Notes under the pieces: generated by a model | Database searches by the model: none | What the model was told of the DNA's origin: nothing | What the model saw: only the letters and a program-made list of their open reading frames with translations | In this document: positions 49,287 through 61,100 of the stretch, piece after piece | Numbering within the stretch: position 1 is the stretch's first letter | Layout of the letters: each line of letters starts with the position of its first letter | Origin: Amylostereum areolatum | Taxonomy: Eukaryota; Basidiomycota; Agaricomycetes; Russulales; Stereaceae | Assembly (NCBI GenBank): GCA_012932865.1 | Contig: SAXG01000071.1 | Span: forward strand, 1-64,000 | Length of the DNA: 64,000 bases | Reading direction: 5' to 3' | Made by a program: the position numbers and the translations under genes

Positions 49287-49540
49287 GGACGGGGACTCGA
49301 AGCAGGTGTTGATATCGGAGAGTAGGGTGCTTTACGACGCCTGGGTGTGTTTAAAAAGAAATCTTTTGGTGTGCTGGGAAAGCTGGGAGTGTTTCTCGGA
49401 GGGGTGGAAGGACGGCGACAATCAGACATGATGTCAATGCGACAACTTAGAACGGGCTTCATTTTTGAGTTACATTCGAGGTTACGACCGTGAGTCTAAT
49501 GAGCTACGATATGGAGTAATGAAATTTGTAGCTTATCGGC

Positions 49541-49572
49541 ACCCCCTGACCCCGGCAAAACCCCTACTTTGC
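49541..49572 (-). repeat. Right terminal inverted repeat of the DUF6589 element
   Basis: On the plus strand it ends CAAAACCCCTACTTTGC, the exact complement of the left end's first 17 bases. Confidence 0.8.
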
Positions 49573-49612
49573 ATCAAACCCCTCTGAGTCTGTTCACGTC
49601 GAGGGGTTTGAT
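49573..49612. repeat. Perfect hairpin abutting the right end of the DUF6589 element
   Basis: ATCAAACCCCTC (49573-49584) pairs over 12 of 12 bases with GAGGGGTTTGAT (49601-49612) around a 16-base loop. It starts at the base after the terminal repeat. Confidence 0.8.
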
Positions 49613-49749
49613 CCGAACCTACAACCGTTCTCAGAATTCGCCGGGACTACTGTCAGGAAAGGCAAGTCAGCCTCTGATGCCACCCTCAAGCTCCAAGCGC
49701 AAGCTTCAAGGCTCATGGGACTTCTTCTATATTTTATACAGACCCTACA

Positions 49750-50845
49750 ATGTCGTCTCACAAAGAAGATGCAAACATCAATACGCCAATCACGTCAGTC
49801 GTCGGTGGATCAAGTCGTGGGCTCCAAGTGCGTACTGTCTTCCTACTCTTCCATAACCGTAGAGACTGATGTAATTCGTCTCAAGGACGATTCTGTAGTA
49901 GCTCACGAACAAAGTACGAGTGAATCCAAGGAAATGGCGGCGATAAGACACGGAGCCGCGTTGTTGAGACAGCTACTCCTTGCTCAAACAAGTTTACTTG
50001 ACGAAGAGAAAGCGCGCACCGCTGAGAAGGAACGCAAGATTCAAGAGCTGGAGTCTCTTCTCCAAACCCGAACGATCGAGTTAACTGCTCTTCAAGATTT
50101 CTTCCCTGTCGATGGGAAGATAACGGACGTGGACGTGATACAACAGGTCAGCGCCCTCAACTATGGGATAAGGCAAATATCCACGGCCCTCTCTGCCATT
50201 TACGATGGTAAAAACATCCTCCCTGCCGACGAAAACATCGTGGCAAACTCGTTGGTGGTGCTCAGCAGTCGCGTGGGTCGAGGGTTGTCGAAACTCCTAA
50301 CGAATCAAGGGGTTTCCGTCGTCCTTGCTATACAAATTGCGCTTCAAGCATGCATGTCCTCTCGGATGCGTCGTATCCTCATGCGGTGGTGTTTGGTAGC
50401 TCGAGCGACGAGCAACTTCTCCTGAGTGTGTATGATGCCTTGCGGGATAACGGTACCAAGTTCTTAAAAAATCATTGGCCTCAGACTAACCTATGTTCCA
50501 GAACCTTTCCTTGTCGCAAGAAGATGGTGTTCTCTCACGCGCCATCATGCGCGATGGACAACATGGGATCGTCCCAAAGCCGAAAAGAAATATGCCAATG
50601 ATATCAAAGGGCTTTTCTCCCATGTTCTGATCGCGGCAAAACATGAACTTGCGTCGGGTACCGCAGCGGCAGTCGTCCAGGACAAGATTGGAGTCCCATT
50701 GGCAGAGTTGGTACGACTAGCTTTCGATATCAACGAGATGCTTGGGAGGTATCTCGGTGTTCATGAAATCCAGCCCATAGAACACCCATACTACGATGAC
50801 CACGATGAAGATATCATGGATGATCTACACGGCCTCGTCGCATAA
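49750..50845 (+). CDS. Coiled-coil protein of an unnamed Agaricomycete family
   Basis: The ATG at 49750 opens MSSHKEDANINTPITSVVGG. A short intron follows, then ETDVIRLKDDSVVAHEQSTS. A heptad-rich coiled coil spans AALLRQLLLAQTSLLDEEKA, RTAEKERKIQELESLLQTRT. The conserved-looking core reads VIQQVSALNYGIRQISTALS, ASYPHAVVFGSSSDEQLLLS, VYDALRDN, and the C terminus DIKGLFSHVLIAAKHELASG, VVQDKIGVPLAELVRLAFDI, ending DDLHGLVA and TAA at 50845. Two or three frame changes (near 50320 and 50500) are introns or errors. I have seen this plan in multi-copy Agaricomycete proteins without known function. It starts about 140 bp beyond the hairpin right of the DUF6589 element. Confidence 0.55.
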
Positions 50846-52245
50846 TCAGCCTGACAAGGGGAAGAGGCGGTGATGTGTACGACAGAAGTCGGGCTGGCCA
50901 GGGTCACAGGAGGGAAGGAACGAACCATCGTTCTCAAACCAAGGGTTGTCTTAGATACAATTTTCACATCTTATACTTAACCAGTAACGAATATAATCAG
51001 GCGCAACTTCAAACAGATACTAATCTGCCATGGTTTAGATTTATTCCTGGTCTCAAAGAAAACACGCTTCGGCGACACCTCCCCTTCCTACATAAAGGTA
51101 ATTCGTCTCCGTTCAATACTTCAAGTTTGACTCCGCCGTCTTTCGTTCAAGTTTGTCTGGCCCCTTCTCTACCGCCGACCTCTATACGCTTAGTCTCTCT
51201 GGCAATCCTTTTGATCTGGGTTAATGAGGCGCAATCCATGGATCCTACTTTTTCTTACCCGTTCAAGCAAGGTCCAAGCGACCTCGCGATCGCTCTCCTC
51301 TTCAACTTCTTCTCCCCGCGCTCGTCTAGGTATGCTGTCCTTCGTGAAGCTCTCTATACACACCTCGGCGTAACACATAACTTCTTCCCCTCCGCTGTTC
51401 TCTCTGTATCCATTTTGAAATGTTTGATCCCTTCCTCTGTACACTTGTCTATTACGCCTTGTGGTCATAGGTTCCTTTTCCTTCGGTCGGACCTGAAGCC
51501 TGAGTTCGTGCCATCTCGTCCCCTTCGTCGTCCTTCCCCCGGCGCGCCATCCTCTCTCGCTTCCGGTAGTCCACGTGTCCCTGGTTTTCTATCCTCTTCG
51601 CTTATACCTTGTCAGGCTCCTTCGACTTCACCGGGGGGTCCTTGGTGTTTGGTCCGTCAGGATCCCTGTCCTCTGCTTCTCCAACTTCCCCGGCCGTCAA
51701 CGCTTCACGTTCCCATCTTGGCCGTCTCGCCGGGCTCTACAAATCCTGGTGAGCTCGATCTCTCCTGCTCGATCTAACACGTCTCTAGTATCGCTCACCT
51801 CGGCGGCTGACTGCGCGCCCTCGACATACTGGAGGCTGCGTGACCTCTGCTGTTCCGTCCGGTTCGTTGTCTGGTACGTCCTCACGCCGTCTACGGGTTC
51901 ATCTCCTCTAGTCATACTTTCCACTGTCTCAGTCATCCCCCTGCGCCCAAGTCACGATCCTGCCTGTATGAACACGTAGGAATTCCCTCCCGCGTCTTTT
52001 CTCTCTCCCTGTCCGTGTGCAGTTACTTGTTGGTAAGGATGTCTCCCGTTCTTTTCACACAGACGGTACGACCTCGCGACGTTACGACTTCTTCCCGTCC
52101 GCTACTAGTAGGCATCGGATTTTCGTTGTGACCTCTTTATTGTCATCTTCGACTGTATCTGCCGGTATTCTGAACCAATCCCTCTCATACCTGCAATCTG
52201 TTTGCCAATGCGAAGTTATAAATGATGTGTTGAGGTTTGAAAAGT
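50846..52245. other. Right end of the spacer, no recognised gene
   Basis: A 300-codon open frame at 50875-51777 is rich in Ser, Pro and Leu without domain or start context. The segment ends at the sharp inner edge of arm B. Confidence 0.4.
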
Positions 52246-52846
52246 GGCCTATGTCATTCTAGATTCCGGAGCGGGATTGGGTCCTAGTATCACCCTTGAA
52301 AGTGCCAATAAAGGACTCACGACTCCGAAGGTAGACCTGTGCGAGCACTCCGAAGTTCCAGCTAGCAGTCATGGTCGTGCTGCGCGTGTAACATACAGTG
52401 AGAAAATGAAAAAGCCACATCGTACACACCATCTTGATCGACGTAAGTGGGCAAGGTGAGCACGCATGAGCACTGTGAAACCGAGATAGGGGGACAGAAG
52501 GACCGTATTAACAAACAGGCCGCACTGACGCAAGCGGGAGGTACGAAAACATAGCCTCACAACGAGTGAAATATGACACGAAAGGTGGGGAGAAGAAGGA
52601 TACCGCTGGAATCGATCATCAAAAGGGGAAGTAAAAAAGAGGTAAATATTAGGTCCTTCCTTCGAAGAAAACGCAAATCGCGGCATTGCGGCGTTCTAGA
52701 GAAACCGGGGAGACGCACTTGCATAGCTTGGGTCGGAATAAAAGAACAAATTTTGAGAGGGGTGTGGAGGCGAATATATCGAGGAAGGCAGTAAGCAGAG
52801 GGGCACGACCAAAAAAAAGGGACATATGCAATGGCAACGGCCCCAA

Positions 52847-54305
52847 TCAATCGAAAAGGGCGAGAAACTCGGTCCAAGACAAGTCTTCAAAGAGAGAGCC
52901 GACTTTCGCGCTTCTCGGGACGGCGTCGAACGATTCGTTTAAGGCTGAGGGGTACAGCGCGCTGGACCAAAAGTCGGAAGAATCGAGCTCCGTGCTTCCG
53001 AGTGGGAGAAGTGGGAAAGACGGATGCTCGGCGGGTGCATCGACGGGCAGGGGAGGAGCGTCCGCGCCATTGGCGGTAAGCGGCGGCTGGACAGTATACG
53101 ATGTGTCGGGAGGGCCCGCCATGATCTCCGCCATGACCTTCTCCCAGTCGATGTCGTACGGCTCGATCAGCTCGTTGGCAGGGGACCCAGGCGACTGGTG
53201 CGAGAGCGGGATGGGAGCGGACGTCCACGCGGCGTCGCGTTGGTCATGGTATTGGCCAGCGAGTCCAGCGATGAAGGCCTCCCACTGGGAATCGCAGGCA
53301 GTCACTTCGGAAGGCGGCGAAGAAGGTTCGGCGGCGGCACAGGGGGAGAGGGGAACGGGCGGCGAAGAGACGGACGGTGGGGATATGGGGCAGGACGGGG
53401 AAGAAGGGGCGAGGAAAGAGGGTGGAGAGGGTGGAGAGGGCGGAGAGGGCGGAGAGGGCGGAGAGGGCGAAGAACAAAAAGAAGAGGAGGGGGTTGTCGC
53501 ATTAACGGGTAGAGCACTATTTTCCACAGTGAGAGCGGAGGGAAAGGCGTCGCTGTCACCGCCCTGGCCCGCGTTCGCGACCTCGACTTCTCGCGTCACA
53601 AGCTCGACGAGCTGGAGGCCCTGCACACCGGAGGTATCTTTCGAGGCATCGTCGCATTTTTGTCCCGTCTTCGAGCGTCGTTTGGGCGAGTAGCGGTAGT
53701 TGGGATGTCTTCGAGCGTGTTCAGCTTTGGCCGCTTTGGCCCGTTCCTTGTACGCTCCCTTGGCCTTGTCCGACAGCGAGCGCCATACGCCGGAGGCAAA
53801 CCGGCTGAAGTCGCGGTTGCTGCAGTTGACGGTGTCTCGATACCGTGACGAGAGTTCTGTGCGGAAGAGGATGAAAGAATTGGAAGGGCGCGGGACATGG
53901 GCGGGAGGGGCGCCGTGGTCTAAGACCTGGTTTTTGGAAGTTCGTATGGGACCGGGGAGAGAGCGAGCGCGAGCGCCGTCAGTGTCGAAAGGGTCGCTGG
54001 GCGCGCAAGGCGGGAGCACGGAAGAGTCAAGCGTCGGGGGGCTCGCGCGGAAGAGACCGGGGGGGGACACGAGATCGATAGAGAAATCCGGGGTGCTTGT
54101 CTCGCATTTGGACTGGTCCCGGCCAAGACCGGCGGGGGGACAGGATGACTGCAAGGGTTGGGATGACCACGCCGCGAACGTGGTGAGCAGGGGATCTGTG
54201 AAGGGGGGGGAGATCAGGATCTGCCTTGAGGCGTGGGTGTGATAAGGGAGTGTGCGTACCGTTGTGAGGGTCGTAGAGGCCCATGGGATAGTAGAGGTCG
54301 GCCAT
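52847..54305 (-). CDS. HMG-box transcription factor, arm B copy
   Basis: Mirror of the arm A gene: exon 1 at 54305-54260, exon 2 at 54195-52847. The HMG box lies at about 53893-53684. The encoded protein shows no difference from the arm A copy, and overlapping frames across about 1.9 kb also agree, so nucleotide identity is essentially complete here. Two identical copies of a DNA-binding regulator in one locus imply recent duplication, gene conversion or an assembly duplicate. Confidence 0.8.
53420..53466. repeat. Coding nonamer minisatellite (Ser-Pro-Pro), arm B
   Basis: Same unit number as in arm A, unusual for a fast-mutating minisatellite if the arms were old. Confidence 0.8.
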
Positions 54306-54352
54306 GTCGTTCTTGAGCGAATGTGGGTGCCAGTTGGGGGCATTATGGGCTG

Positions 54353-54361
54353 CTTTTTATA
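54353..54361 (-). promoter_or_regulatory. TATA box of the HMG-box gene, arm B
   Basis: Mirror of 33062-33070. Confidence 0.55.
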
Positions 54362-55168
54362 CGACCGCGGCGGCGTTGTTGAGCTCGACGAGCGGCAGCG
54401 TGTTCAGACACTTACCACTCGCTATAATCACTTCGTGGACACGAGGCGCGGCCGAGTGTCCCGCCGTCGTTCTTGTCACATTCGATTGTGCACCGACACC
54501 GTCCCTGGACAGTCACGAGTCGATTTTTCAGGCCGTCGGACGCGCAGACATTGACAGCGGCGGTTGCTTCTTCGGCCTTTCCGCCTCTGCAGACTTCTTC
54601 TCCCGTGGTTTGAGCACTGAACGTGCGCCGCCGATGCCCAGCAGCCCAGCGAGCAGAACTTGAGAGAAATAGGCGACGGAACGGTCGACAGGAGATGATA
54701 CGTCGTCGTTGACGTGCAGTAGAAAAGACCTGGGGGATGATGAGCATTGGCGTCCGAATCTAAGCGCGGCTGAGGAAGACCCTGGACTAAGACTAACCTG
54801 GACCGCACAATGCGACATGTGGTGAGAGGAAAACGTCCAATTTTCTGATGACGAGGGGCGGAAGGAAAAGTGGAGAAGAGCCAGATAGGAACCACGACGG
54901 CGACCGAGTCGACCGACTACGAATAGCTAACGCAAAGGCAGGCGAGCTCGCGCAGGCATGCGGCGCTCTGCCTGGGAGCTGTCGCGAAAGCCGCAATTCG
55001 CGGTGTCGGATGTGCCGTGGGACCGATGCTCGAGGTCGAGGACGACGATGACGAGAAGCGATTGCCACTGCCAGTGCGCCTGCGCCTGCGCCAGCGCGCG
55101 GGGATCTCCGGTTTAGACCACCGCCGGCATGGCGCGTGGGAATCTCCTGTCCTCGGTCGTCGCTAAGT

Positions 55169-55431
55169 ACCTTCTTTCGTCCCTGCTCCCGCCCTCGCCC
55201 CACCACTTTCAAGTGTGTGTGCTCGCTGGCATGCGACCTCGGTCGTGTGCCGCGCGCATGCAGGTCGCGCGTCGCATGGCTTTCTTATGAATTCCGTGTC
55301 GGCGTGCGTCGAATGGTGCTGGCCCCCGTCAGTCGACCTGGTGCAATATCTTTCTTTTCCTCTTTATCTTCAATTTCTTCTTCTTCTCCTCTCGTCCTCG
55401 CGGTGACCCCCACAGGCTCCGGACGACCATC
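55169..55431. repeat. Direct repeat unit of arm B (mirror of 31995-32256)
   Basis: Second copy at 55570-55826. One extra A after GGCCCCCGTC at about 55330 distinguishes it from arm A. Confidence 0.75.
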
Positions 55432-55569
55432 TCGTCGGGGGCACAAGCGCAAACGTTCGGCCAGGATTCTCGCCTCGCAAACGAGGACCGTGACCGTCGC
55501 CGCCGTCGCCCAAACCGCTGCCACTGCTGTTTGACCTCGTCGTCCTTGCCGTCCTCGTACGTCGTCGCC

Positions 55570-55826
55570 ACCTTCTTTCGTCCCTGCTCCCGCCCTCGCC
55601 CCACCACTCTCAAGTGTGTGTGCTCGCTGGCATGCGACCTCGGTCGTGTGCCGCGCGCATGCAGGTCGCGCGTCGCATGGCTTTCTTATGAATTCCGTGT
55701 TGGCGTGCGTCGAGTGGTGCTGGCCCCCGTCGTCGACCTGGTGCAATATCTTTCTTTTCCTCTTTATCTTCAATTTCTTTCTCCTCTCGTCCTCACGGTG
55801 ATCCCCACAGGCTCCGGCAGACCATC
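55570..55826. repeat. Direct repeat unit of arm B (mirror of 31601-31857)
   Basis: Pairs with 55169-55431; the duplicated block is present in both arms and so predates them. Confidence 0.75.
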
Positions 55827-56829
55827 CGTTTGCGCTTGTACCCTCGTCGATTCGGCCAGCATTTCCAAGTCGCCATTTCATCCCTCTTGCAGGATCGTGA
55901 CTCCCACAGGACAAACGTACGTGCCGTATCTGCTCTTTGCCGTCTTTCTCTGGTGCCAACAGTCGTGTAGCCTCGATCCTGGATCCGACACTTCTGCGGA
56001 CACTTCCGCGCGCGTTCCCCTTGTCAGGTACAAATCGTCGTGGACGTGGTCGCCCCGTTGGTCCCTTCCGGTTCACGAGGGCCTCGCCGTCACGCATCTT
56101 CGAGAATCCGGCAGGCGACACGGAGCCAAAGCCTTCGGCCTCATAGAAGTGCTTCCTATACTGTTGTTCCGATCTGGATCTCGTCACGTTCCCATCTGTG
56201 CGCTTCAAGCTGTAGCCGCCGTGGCGGCGGCGGAAGATGCCCTGCGTGGAAGATGTTACGGAGGCATGGTGGATGGCGTGGATGACAAGAGGGACGATAC
56301 CGTTGTGACTGGGTGGGCTCGATGCAGGTGCCATACACTGAGGATGGCCTTGTGGGTTATCTATTTAAACCCTTCCCTTCTGTTTTCTTCCTCCATTGCT
56401 TTCGACTCGCATCGGCACGGCCGAGCTGTGTCATGAAATGCACACTGTATCCGAGTTGCCTACATCGTTCCCTCGTGCACCTATCTACCTACCTCCATCT
56501 CCTATGCACATGCTCATCTACCCGCCTCAATCTACGCATGACCCCACATTCGCTTGCATGATCTTAGGTCGGAGGTATAAACAGAGTTCATTTACTACGG
56601 TCGTCGCTCCTCGAGCGTGCGTGAACGATACAAACGAAAGGATCCATTGTGTCTACTCGTAGCTCGACGTAAGGGGAAAGAGACGCGAGCCACATCGTGA
56701 TCATATGTTCGTTGGGATGTCGAGAGGCCAGTTGAGGCCTTCCACGGTGGAGAGGTCGGTCTGCACGCGTAAAAGAAACCTAGAATCGCGTCAAATTTGA
56801 GATGCGCCGTGAGGAAAGAGGGGGAACAG

Positions 56830-57083
56830 ACGCACATCCGCACGGCAGCATCGGCCAGAGCGACTTGAGCGCGCCCTCTCAAACCCACCACCCGATTCTT
56901 CGTCCCGATAGCCATAACGACAACCTCCCCAGACCACGGAGGAAGTTCAGGAAAGCGTGACTGGATGGCGTAGTTGATCGTAGTTTGAGGGCGGAGAGTG
57001 CAAGAGACGAGGAAGCGATGTCGTTTGCCACTGTCGTCGCCGACGGTAACCCAGCAGTCGTGCACTGGTGGAGTGGGTTCCAA
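56830..57083 (-). CDS. Unassigned exon, arm B copy (WVTVGDDSG protein)
   Basis: Mirror of 30345-30598, with a continuous frame from PTPPVHDCWVTVGDDSG through VVGLRGRAQVALADAAVRM. The two bases missing in arm A are present here, so this is probably the better copy. No family recognised. Confidence 0.4.
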
Positions 57084-57249
57084 GGAGGCCAGCTGGTCAG
57101 AGACAATTGCTTAATAAGGCTTTCGCTTCCGAATTCTCAGCAAGGTCACGTGCTCCGAATTCAGTCTGGCTTGTAGTCAATTCACTTCACGCATTTCTCT
57201 TGGTGCATCTCTCGCATCTCCCTTCGTACAGCTCATTCATGACGGGACT

Positions 57250-57492
57250 ATGATCAAATTCATCGGAAAGAACCAGTGGAATAACATTCTGTCGGTGCGT
57301 GTCGCGTCTTGTTATCTAAACCTTTAAACCTTCAGACAGTTTTTAGGCACCTTCGTCGCCCTCGTCATGTCAGTGTCCATCACCCATCTGGGCTCATGAT
57401 GTCCAGATTCGAGCCATTGAAAAGCCACGCCAGTTCAGGGCGGGGATAAGGACGACGAGTCGATCGCGAAAGAAGTCTGCAGCGCGCTGTAA
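57250..57492 (+). CDS. Possible tiny three-exon membrane peptide gene
   Basis: The ATG at 57250 opens MIKFIGKNQWNNILS, a GTGCGT donor follows, and a second exon after ACAG reads FLGTFVALVMS, a hydrophobic segment. A third exon after TTCAG reads GGDKDDESIAKEVCSAL and stops at 57492. The plan (basic start, one membrane span, acidic tail) resembles small mitochondrial inner-membrane proteins, but no family can be named. Splice choices are inferred from GT-AG signals only. Confidence 0.35.
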
Positions 57493-57819
57493 AGTCTCTC
57501 CAACTTGTACGTCCGTATATCCTCTTCTTAAACCAGCGTTGACATTTAGTCGTGCATGCAGGCGTCTACTCGCAGAACGCTATGCGCCATGAAATCTACC
57601 AATCAACCGAGCCGCAGCATGCACTGTTACTGTGCGTCGGAACTCCTGTTGTGCGTCCTTTTCTTTTCCTCCTTTCTGCATGAGATTCCTGATGTGCGCG
57701 CCTCTGATATATCAGGGCAAAATCAGTCCACAGGGTTAACCGCGCTCGTGCGAGGAGCCTCGTGCGAAGCCGTGTAGATCAGACGTTCAACTTTCCGAGC
57801 AGCCATCTTGTGTGGAGTT

Positions 57820-58134
57820 ATGGACAAGGCGACGGTCGGCGCTGGGAAGAAGAAGTCGGTGTTCGGGGTTATCGTGAGGGATTACGGCTCGCACGAGGCG
57901 GCCATGGCCATGGATTGTACCGCGAAGCTCTGCGCACGTTGGCTGGGTAAGCTTGTTCCCCTTCACTTTCTGCCTACCTGCCGACGCTAGTGCACAGCAA
58001 ACTCCGGGTTCAACGATGGCATTCCTGGTCCCATCCTCTCCGGCAAGAAGGACGACCTCGTCGAGGCCGCCTACCAAGCCTATCAACAATACATCGAGCT
58101 TGCGAAGCGGGGAAATAGGAGAACCCGGGTGTAA
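57820..58134 (+). CDS. Small unassigned two-exon gene, arm B copy
   Basis: Exon 1 from the ATG at 57820 reads MDKATVGAGKKKSVFGVIVR, DYGSHEAAMAMDCTAKLCAR, WLG, followed by a GTAAGC donor at 57948. Exon 2 after the TAG acceptor near 57991 reads GIPGPILSGKKDDLVEAAYQ, AYQQYIELAKRG and ends at 58134. The codon pattern looks coding, but I do not recognise the family. It lies only a few bases from the TOM1 fragment; if they were once one transcript, the in-frame stops now separate them. Confidence 0.4.
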
Positions 58135-58140
58135 TCAAGA

Positions 58141-61100
58141 GCAGATGCCGGAGGCCATGTTTTCTGGTGTTCTGTCCGAAGGATGAGCGGAACGCTCCAC
58201 GTCCGCCACGTTGCATGCCATCTCGTTTTATCGCAACGGAGGCATGAACGCCCTGATTTTCGTCTGCCGCCGTTTCATGGCCATCGTCGAGGAGGTCAAC
58301 AACATCAAGGAATCCGAGCGTCCAGAGACGCTTACCCACGATATCAGCAATGCTTTCGGCAGTATCAAGGTTGCCCTCCACTTCCTTCACCCTGTGGGCT
58401 CGACGAAGCCTATCTTCGAGTCTCCACAGACTACCCTTTTGATCAACAGAGAGAAGAAGGAGGGCGACCCGGACTATTTCGAGCCACACAACTTCCTGGT
58501 CAAACACCGTCTGGCCATCTTACCTCTCATTCGTGATCCATGGACTGCATCCTGGCTTGTATCGGCACCAAGTGGTTTAATCCGATCGGTGGTTCAAGTC
58601 ATCTTGGAGATAGTCGGCGGCGAAGGAGAAGAGGGTCAAACGGATATTGCCGCGGAGCCAACGCCAGTCGGTGGTGGCTGGTCGTTCTGGCCTCACGTAC
58701 CGAACGAGTCTCGCATCCAGCAAGTGGCTGAGATGGGCAGTGGAGCGCGCTCTCACTCGGACGCAGAATCACGTCAATGCGGCGACGGAGCTCCTTCTCG
58801 CGAACCCCTTCCGCTTTCACCAACCCTCTCGACCAGCTGCCGAGCCCACAGTTGATACCACGATGTATGAGGATACGCCAGCTGCAAGCGGCGACAACAC
58901 ACCGGCCCCTGAAGCGACGGCCGAGGCGGTACATGATGCCGTTATCCCGGATGTTGAACCAACTTCAACAGAGGATCCTGCTCCCGCAGAGGCAGAAATG
59001 GAGGCAGAGGTGGAGACGAAGGCAGGAACGGGAATAGCCGTAGATCCAGACCCACAACCTGAAGGGCCAAGGAGCTTGTCAAGACTGCAGAACAGTGGCG
59101 AGAGGAGCTCAACGCCGGCAGGGAGGTCCTGAATGTGGATGTTGGCAGTCTTGCCTTGCGTTTGGTCGACGAGCACCCCTCTTTAATTTTCGACGTCCAC
59201 AACGCGTTCATCGGTCGTGTGGGCGGCTTCCAGAAAGAATCCATCAAGCTATCGATTCGCGATGTCAAGGCGTTCTCGTCTCACGCTCACGATGTCCAAG
59301 AGCAGCCGCTTGCTGTTCGATGCAGACTTCTAGCCCTTGTGTTGAGCGAGGCGCCTACATCATTCGCGCCTCGCATTGTCCTTTTCGATTTCTGCATGCG
59401 TCTTCTCGGTCTCAGGCTTGCCCAGAGACGACTTGCTTTCATCACTCCGCCTTCTCGTAATCATCACCCGAGATCATTTCATGGCCCTCGAGTTCGTGAA
59501 GCGTGGTGGCGTCCAGCTTCTCCTCCAGAGTCTCAAGTCATCTACCGGAGGCGTTGGGGGAAGCCAGTCATACATCGCTATCATCCTTCGCCATGTTATA
59601 GAGGATCCCTCCACGGTGTGCTCCATCATGCGTCAAGAGGTCCAGCGGTTCAGCTCCCACCCCCGCTCCAAAGTCGTAGATGTGCCAATGTATGTCCACG
59701 CGAGCAACGCACGCGCTTTACGCCACTCGAAGGCCTTCCTCGAGGTCACAGACTCTCTCGCAAGACTCGATCGGCCATTTTCTGTCCCTAACCACATCAT
59801 GCTCAAGGATGATGTAGCGGCCGCCACCAAGAAAACAGAGTCGGAGCCTTCCCCAGATGCCCTTCTCAACGCGCCGATGTTGGTAGATCAACCCGTTCTC
59901 GGCTCTCTCTCGTCTCCCCCGGATTACCTTGGGAGCGTGGTCCGTTTCCTCATCGGAGAGCTAATGACGAGTGTCAACCCCCCCTCGTCCCAGGCAACGG
60001 AAAACGCCGCATCGGGTGCCGGCAGCTCTGGGATTTCAATCCTGACGGGCGCCCAAGCAAGTTCAAGTGCGGACACTCCCAAGGACGCGACTGCGCATCC
60101 GCAAGATAGTCTCGACCTCTACTATTGCGGCTTCTTGATGCAGTGCTTGACAGAGCTCCTCCTCTCTTACGACTCGTGCAAGGTTGACTTCCTCTCGTAC
60201 TCGTCCAAGAAGAAGTCAACGAGCTTACCCCGTGGCCTTGCAGTTCCTGCTATCGGAGATCATCACATTTGGCACGCTGAACTCAGAGTCCGGGCCCGAC
60301 TCTCGCAAACGCATTCACCTTTGAAATTGGGCCATGTCCGTTATTGTAGCGCTCTGCGTGGACACCGCAACAACTCCAGACTCCAAGGATGTTTCGCCTG
60401 AGCTCGTCTCCGTCCGGAAGTTCGTACTAGAGGGCGTTAGTAGGGCTATCAAAAATCCGTACCCTTCCGACTCGGTCGACGCACGATACGGACGACTGCT
60501 CGCATTGGCGGATCTGTGCCTTCGTCTGCTCACCGTGCGCTTCAACGTCAGCTCAAACGCACGCAAGCCAGTGGAGGATGTTCCGACCCATCTAGCGAAG
60601 ATCATGCTCGAGAAGAACATCGTGGCCACGCTTGCCAACGCACTGGCAGAAGTTGACTTGAATTCCCCCAACGTTCGTGGGCTCGTGGCTTCGGTCCTAA
60701 AGCTGCTCGAGTTGCTGTAAGTCCCCACTCTCCTGCATGATTCTTCGGTGTTATAATCCCCTTTATAGGTCCAAGATTGCCATCAAGATGAGTCGGGCGT
60801 CGGACAAGACCAAAGGACCAGAAGACGCAAAGGTCAAGGGCGAGGACGAGAATATGCCGGACGAAGATGACGAGGACGATGATCGCTCCAACCGTGAGGA
60901 GACTCCGGACCTTTATCGGAACTCGTAGCTTGGGATGTAAGTGACTTATCGTTCTCCCGTTGCGTCTCCTGACATTGTGACGTCTTTTTAGGTTCGGCGG
61001 CGTAAGTCTTGGTTTGGTGTGGAATCCATCGCAGACTAACCACTCTTCCCACAGGAGATGGAGGACCAGTTTGCTGATGGAGACATGGATGAAGATGAAG

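Larger units (their letters stand above)
46647..49572 (+). mobile_element. DUF6589-bearing DNA transposon candidate, 2.93 kb
   Basis: Both ends are inverted copies. The left end and the reverse complement of the right end both begin GCAAAGTAGGGGTTTTG (17 of 17) and, after two or three variable bases, share GGGGTCAGGGGG; a CTACAAATT-like block follows inside at both ends. The only gene inside is the DUF6589 gene, starting about 140 bp from the left end and stopping about 285 bp from the right end. No longer target duplication than GC was found. The arrangement is that of an autonomous cut-and-paste element. Confidence 0.75.

Noticed and set aside
50875..51777. A 300-codon open frame at the right end of the spacer
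   Set aside because: Low-complexity Ser/Pro/Leu composition and no family match recognised.
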